From Thiomargarita sp. (GTDB taxonomy: Bacteria > Pseudomonadota > Gammaproteobacteria > Beggiatoales > Beggiatoaceae), in the NCBI GenBank assembly GCA_030635005.1, contig DAOVZS010000096.1:1-7996 (forward strand): DNA of 7,996 nt. The letters are read 5' to 3'. A model generated the notes under the pieces. It saw only the letters and a program-made list of their open reading frames with translations, searched no databases and was not told the origin of the DNA. The position numbers and the translations under genes are program-made. Positions 5,372 through 7,996 of the stretch are shown here, one piece after another. Every line of letters starts with the position of its first letter. The first letter of the stretch is position 1.

Positions 5372-6742
5372 ATGCAAGAGCCTTCCAATAATCCCCAAGC
5401 AAAATCCCCACCTTTTTCGAGAGAAGCTGAACAATCCGTATTAGGTGGCATTATTATTAATAATGATGCATGGATTTCTGTTGCGGATCTCCTGATTGAA
5501 ACCGATTTTTTTCTCCCAGAACATCGTACTCTTTTTCGAGCCATTAAATCATTATCAGAAGAAAATCAGCCCTGTGATTCCGTCACGCTTGCGGGTTGGT
5601 TAGATAAAAATAATAAACTGAAGAGTATTGGTGGTGGTGCCTATTTGGGACATCTCACCGGAAGTACGCCCAGTGCTGCCAATATTAAGGCATATGCCGA
5701 TATTGTACGAGAACGTTCCATCTTACGTCATTTGATGAATGTGGGCACAGAAATTACAGCATCCGCTTATAATCCAGAAGGACGACACACCACAGAATTG
5801 CTTGATAATGCTGAGAAATTAGTGTTTGAAATTGCAGAATTAGGGGCACGTACACGGGCTGGTTTTGTCAGAGTGTCTGATATTTTACCTCAAACATTAG
5901 ATCAAATTGATAGATTGTCTCAACAAGAAGGGACAGTGACGGGTATTTCAACTGGATTTACAGATTTTGATGTAGAAACATCAGGATTACAACCCTCTGA
6001 TTTGATTATTGTAGCAGGACGTCCGTCTATGGGGAAAACCTCTTTTGCCATGAATGTTGCTGAACATGTTGCTGTCAATGAACAAAAAACGGTGGCTGTA
6101 TTTAGTATGGAAATGTCTAATGAACAATTAATCATGCGTTTAATTGCATCATTAGCACGTATTAATTTACAAAATGTGCGTACAGGAAAATTGGAAGATA
6201 ATGAATGGGATTTGATGACAGAAGCAGTCGAGAAATTACAAATAGCCCCCTTATTTATTGATGAAACACCTGCTTTAAGTCCCACAGAATTACGTGCCAA
6301 AGTACGTCGTTTAGCACGAGAAGAAGGACAATTAGGCTTAATTGTCATTGATTATATTCAATTAATGCAAGTACCCAGCAATAAAGAAAATCGCACGACA
6401 GAGGTCTCTGAAATATCACGTTCCTTAAAATCTTTAGCCAAAGAATTAAATGTGCCTGTCATGGCGTTATCACAATTAAATCGTAGTTTAGAACAACGCA
6501 CAGATAAACGCCCTAAAATGTCCGATTTGAGAGAATCGGGTAGTATTGAGCAAGATGCTGATTTAATTACCTTTATTTATAGAGATGAAGTCTATAATGA
6601 AAATAGTCCTGATCAAGGGGTTGCAGAAATTATTATTGCTAAACAACGTAACGGTCCTGTGGGCACGACACGTTTGTTTTTTCAGGGTGTGCTTACAAAA
6701 TTTGAGAATTATATTTCCAATGATCATTATCATGGAGAATAG
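5372..6742 (+). CDS. dnaB: Replicative DNA helicase DnaB
   Basis: The hexameric 5'-3' helicase of the replication fork. The N-terminal domain (about 15-125) begins PPFSREAEQSVLGGI, typical of DnaB and its primase-interacting collar. The RecA-like ATPase domain (about 170-450) has ISTGFTDFD (192-200), Walker A GRPSMGKTS (216-224), FSMEMS (244-249), Walker B LIVIDYIQLM (323-332), SQLNRSLEQR (367-376), DLRESGSIEQDAD (385-397) and the arginine-finger segment KQRNGPVG (424-431). The 456 residues are of normal length and uninterrupted, with no intein at the ATPase motifs where DnaB inteins are known to insert. The start follows GAG at 5361-5363, a weak Shine-Dalgarno sequence. Three bases separate it from alr. 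Confidence 0.98.
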   Translation: MQEPSNNPQAKSPPFSREAEQSVLGGIIINNDAWISVADLLIETDFFLPEHRTLFRAIKSLSEENQPCDSVTLAGWLDKNNKLKSIGGGAYLGHLTGSTPSAANIKAYADIVRERSILRHLMNVGTEITASAYNPEGRHTTELLDNAEKLVFEIAELGARTRAGFVRVSDILPQTLDQIDRLSQQEGTVTGISTGFTDFDVETSGLQPSDLIIVAGRPSMGKTSFAMNVAEHVAVNEQKTVAVFSMEMSNEQLIMRLIASLARINLQNVRTGKLEDNEWDLMTEAVEKLQIAPLFIDETPALSPTELRAKVRRLAREEGQLGLIVIDYIQLMQVPSNKENRTTEVSEISRSLKSLAKELNVPVMALSQLNRSLEQRTDKRPKMSDLRESGSIEQDADLITFIYRDEVYNENSPDQGVAEIIIAKQRNGPVGTTRLFFQGVLTKFENYISNDHYHGE

Positions 6743-6745
6743 GCT

Positions 6746-7816
6746 ATGAGTCGTCCTGCCCGTGCGATTATTGATTTAGATGCACTACGTGCTAATTTAC
6801 AACGTGTACACGCATGTGCCCCTAACCAACGTATTATGGGCGCTATTAAAGCCAATGCGTATGGACATGGTGCGGTTAAAGTTGCCAAAGCGCTTGAATC
6901 TCAATTGGATGCTTTTGCGGTACGTTGTTTTGAAGAAGCGTTTGCTTTGCGTTTAGCAGGCATTACTTGTCCCATTATTTTGCTTGAAGGATTTTTTAGT
7001 GCTGATGAATTACCTGCGATTGTGGAGCAGGATTTACAAATCGTCGTGCATACTGCTTGGCAATTTAAGATTTTATTAAGTGTTCAACTGAGCAAACCAA
7101 TCAGCGTCTGGTTAAAAGTGGATACGGGTATGCATCGTTTAGGTTTAGCCCCTAATGATATTGTACTGATGTATCGCCATCTCAAACAATGTACCTCAAT
7201 CGCCGATCCGATTCGTCTCATGAGTCATCTTGCATGTGCAGATGATCGTCACAATGACATGACAGTAAGGCAAAGTGATATTTTTTTTGAATTGGTTGAT
7301 ACGCTGAAAGCAGAATCATCATTAGCCAATTCTGCGGGAATATTGGGATGGCCTCAAACGCATGCGGATTGGGTACGCCCTGGAATTATGCTTTATGGTG
7401 TCTCCCCATTTCCAGATACCATCGCTAAACAGTCGGGTTTACAAGCAGTGATGCAATTGGAATCCGCTTTAATTAGCATTAAACGCATTCAAAAAGGGGA
7501 AGGCATTGGTTATGGATCAACTTGGATTTGTCCTAAAACGATGTTAGTCGGCATAGTCGCCATTGGCTATGCTGATGGTTATCCACGCCATGCCCCTTCA
7601 GGCACGCCTGTCTTAGTTAATGATACTTATGTACCTTTAATAGGACGTGTTTCTATGGATATGATTGCGGTGGATTTGCGCAGTCAAGAAAACGCAAAGG
7701 TGGGAGATCCCGTTATTTTATGGGGAAAAGACTTACCTGTAGAGGAGATTGCTCGTTTATCAGGCACTATTGCTTATGAATTACTGTGCCATGTGAATGT
7801 GGTTATGGAAGCGTAA
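6746..7816 (+). CDS. alr: Alanine racemase (PLP-dependent)
   Basis: Interconverts L- and D-alanine in the cytoplasm, supplying D-alanine for peptidoglycan. The N-terminal PLP barrel has MGAIKANAYGHG with the Schiff-base lysine K35, VWLKVDTGMHRLGL (121-134), MSHLACADD (159-167) and the phosphate-binding region VRPGIMLYGVSP (210-221). The C-terminal domain supplies the second catalytic base in GEGIGYGSTW (Y256), GYADGYPR (274-281) and GRVSMDMIAVD (300-310). At 356 residues it is complete and of usual length. GGAG at 6734-6737 sits inside the end of dnaB, 8 nt before the ATG, so translation is probably linked to dnaB. The same dnaB-alr order is found in E. coli. Confidence 0.98.
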   Translation: MSRPARAIIDLDALRANLQRVHACAPNQRIMGAIKANAYGHGAVKVAKALESQLDAFAVRCFEEAFALRLAGITCPIILLEGFFSADELPAIVEQDLQIVVHTAWQFKILLSVQLSKPISVWLKVDTGMHRLGLAPNDIVLMYRHLKQCTSIADPIRLMSHLACADDRHNDMTVRQSDIFFELVDTLKAESSLANSAGILGWPQTHADWVRPGIMLYGVSPFPDTIAKQSGLQAVMQLESALISIKRIQKGEGIGYGSTWICPKTMLVGIVAIGYADGYPRHAPSGTPVLVNDTYVPLIGRVSMDMIAVDLRSQENAKVGDPVILWGKDLPVEEIARLSGTIAYELLCHVNVVMEA

Positions 7817-7817
7817 T

Positions 7818-7834
7818 ATCAGTTAATAACTGAT
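7818..7834 (+). other. Palindrome just after alr
   Basis: ATCAGTTA-A-TAACTGAT begins one base after the alr stop and is perfectly symmetric around one base. As RNA a short A+T-rich hairpin could form, but no T-run follows, so it is not a classical terminator. It may protect the 3' end or be chance. Confidence 0.4.
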
Positions 7835-7881
7835 GTTACGTACTAAACTTCCAAAAATCACAATTAACTACACGGATTATT

Positions 7882-7996
7882 TTTAAGAAAGGATAAGGCA
7901 CAAGCCATACATTGCTTGTGCCCCTTCCCAATTCTGAAAATTCTATAATCCTGTAAATTCTGATTCAGGCAAGGTTGTGCCTTATCCTTTCTTAAA
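7882..7996. repeat. 115-bp element bounded by perfect 22-bp inverted repeats (MITE-like or palindromic dispersed repeat)
   Basis: The left arm 7882-7903 begins TTTAAGAAAGGATAAGG; the right arm 7975-7996 is its exact reverse complement over 22 bases, ending at the last base of the window, so the true arms may be longer. The 71-bp interior has no coding capacity and contains AATTCTGA twice (7930-7937, 7956-7963) with a related AATTCTAT between them (7939-7946). Non-coding, short, with long perfect terminal arms: this fits a miniature mobile or dispersed palindromic element. No target-site duplication can be judged because the right flank is missing, and copy number is unknown. Confidence 0.75.
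7897..7922 (+). other. Internal hairpin competing with the outer inverted repeat
   Basis: GGCACAAGC (7897-7905) pairs perfectly with GCTTGTGCC (7914-7922), a 9-bp G:C-rich stem with an 8-nt loop. Its left strand overlaps the left outer arm, so the two structures exclude each other. The hairpin could serve as a Rho-independent-like stop for alr transcripts, but only a C/T mix follows, not a T-run. Confidence 0.6.

Noticed and set aside
5920..6348. 142-codon minus-strand frame inside dnaB
   Set aside because: It is antisense to conserved ATPase motifs of DnaB and its translation shows no recognisable domain.
5372..6742. Search for an intein in DnaB, a common host
   Set aside because: The 456-residue protein is continuous through Walker A, Walker B and the arginine-finger region.
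7882..7996. Right-edge inverted repeat as the end of a full insertion sequence
   Set aside because: Both arms are already present within 115 bp and no transposase is visible, so a complete IS is not supported.

Overview
The window looks like a chromosomal segment of an A+T-rich gammaproteobacterium. The reasons are the ribosomal-protein/replication block rpsF-rpsR-rplI followed by dnaB and alr (dnaB next to alr is also the Escherichia coli arrangement), a TamB-type envelope protein, and an Mth938-like protein. Base composition and protein character would suit a Thiotrichales/Beggiatoa-like lineage, but that placement is an impression and was not tested.

Left part (1-2546, minus strand): one very long open frame runs off the left edge. 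It is the N-terminal 848 codons of a TamB/AsmA-like lipid-transport protein with an N-terminal membrane anchor. Its most striking property is an in-frame tandem repeat of 161 codons (483 bp): two units about 70 % identical in protein, a third with a 4-codon deletion, and a degenerate unit before them. Divergent from it, across an 87-bp gap, lies a secreted DUF4846-type protein (2634-3482, plus). This converges on a small Mth938/NDUFAF3-like protein (3495-3863, minus) that probably starts at TTG.

Middle and right part (3864-7816, plus strand): a good sigma-70 promoter (TTGCTA-17-TATAAT) precedes a leader of about 85 nt. The leader folds into two stems with a bulge containing CCG, and its lower stem pairs with the rpsF Shine-Dalgarno sequence. 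This matches the known S6:S18 autoregulatory leader. Then follow rpsF (S6 with an unusually long acidic EEKQ-repeat tail), rpsR (ATGA overlap), rplI, a perfect 22-bp palindrome that may act as attenuator, dnaB (no intein) and alr. Together these encode small- and large-subunit ribosomal proteins, the replicative helicase and a peptidoglycan-precursor enzyme, all growth-linked.

Right edge (7817-7996): a short palindrome after alr, then a 115-bp non-coding element bounded by perfect 22-bp inverted repeats, the right one ending exactly at the window edge. It also holds an internal hairpin that competes with the outer pairing. It resembles a MITE-like or dispersed palindromic repeat.

No tRNA, rRNA, CRISPR array, transposase or phage gene was seen. 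I see no clear novel multi-gene system. The items most worth attention are the expanded TamB repeats, the S6 tail, the S6:S18 leader and the inverted-repeat element.
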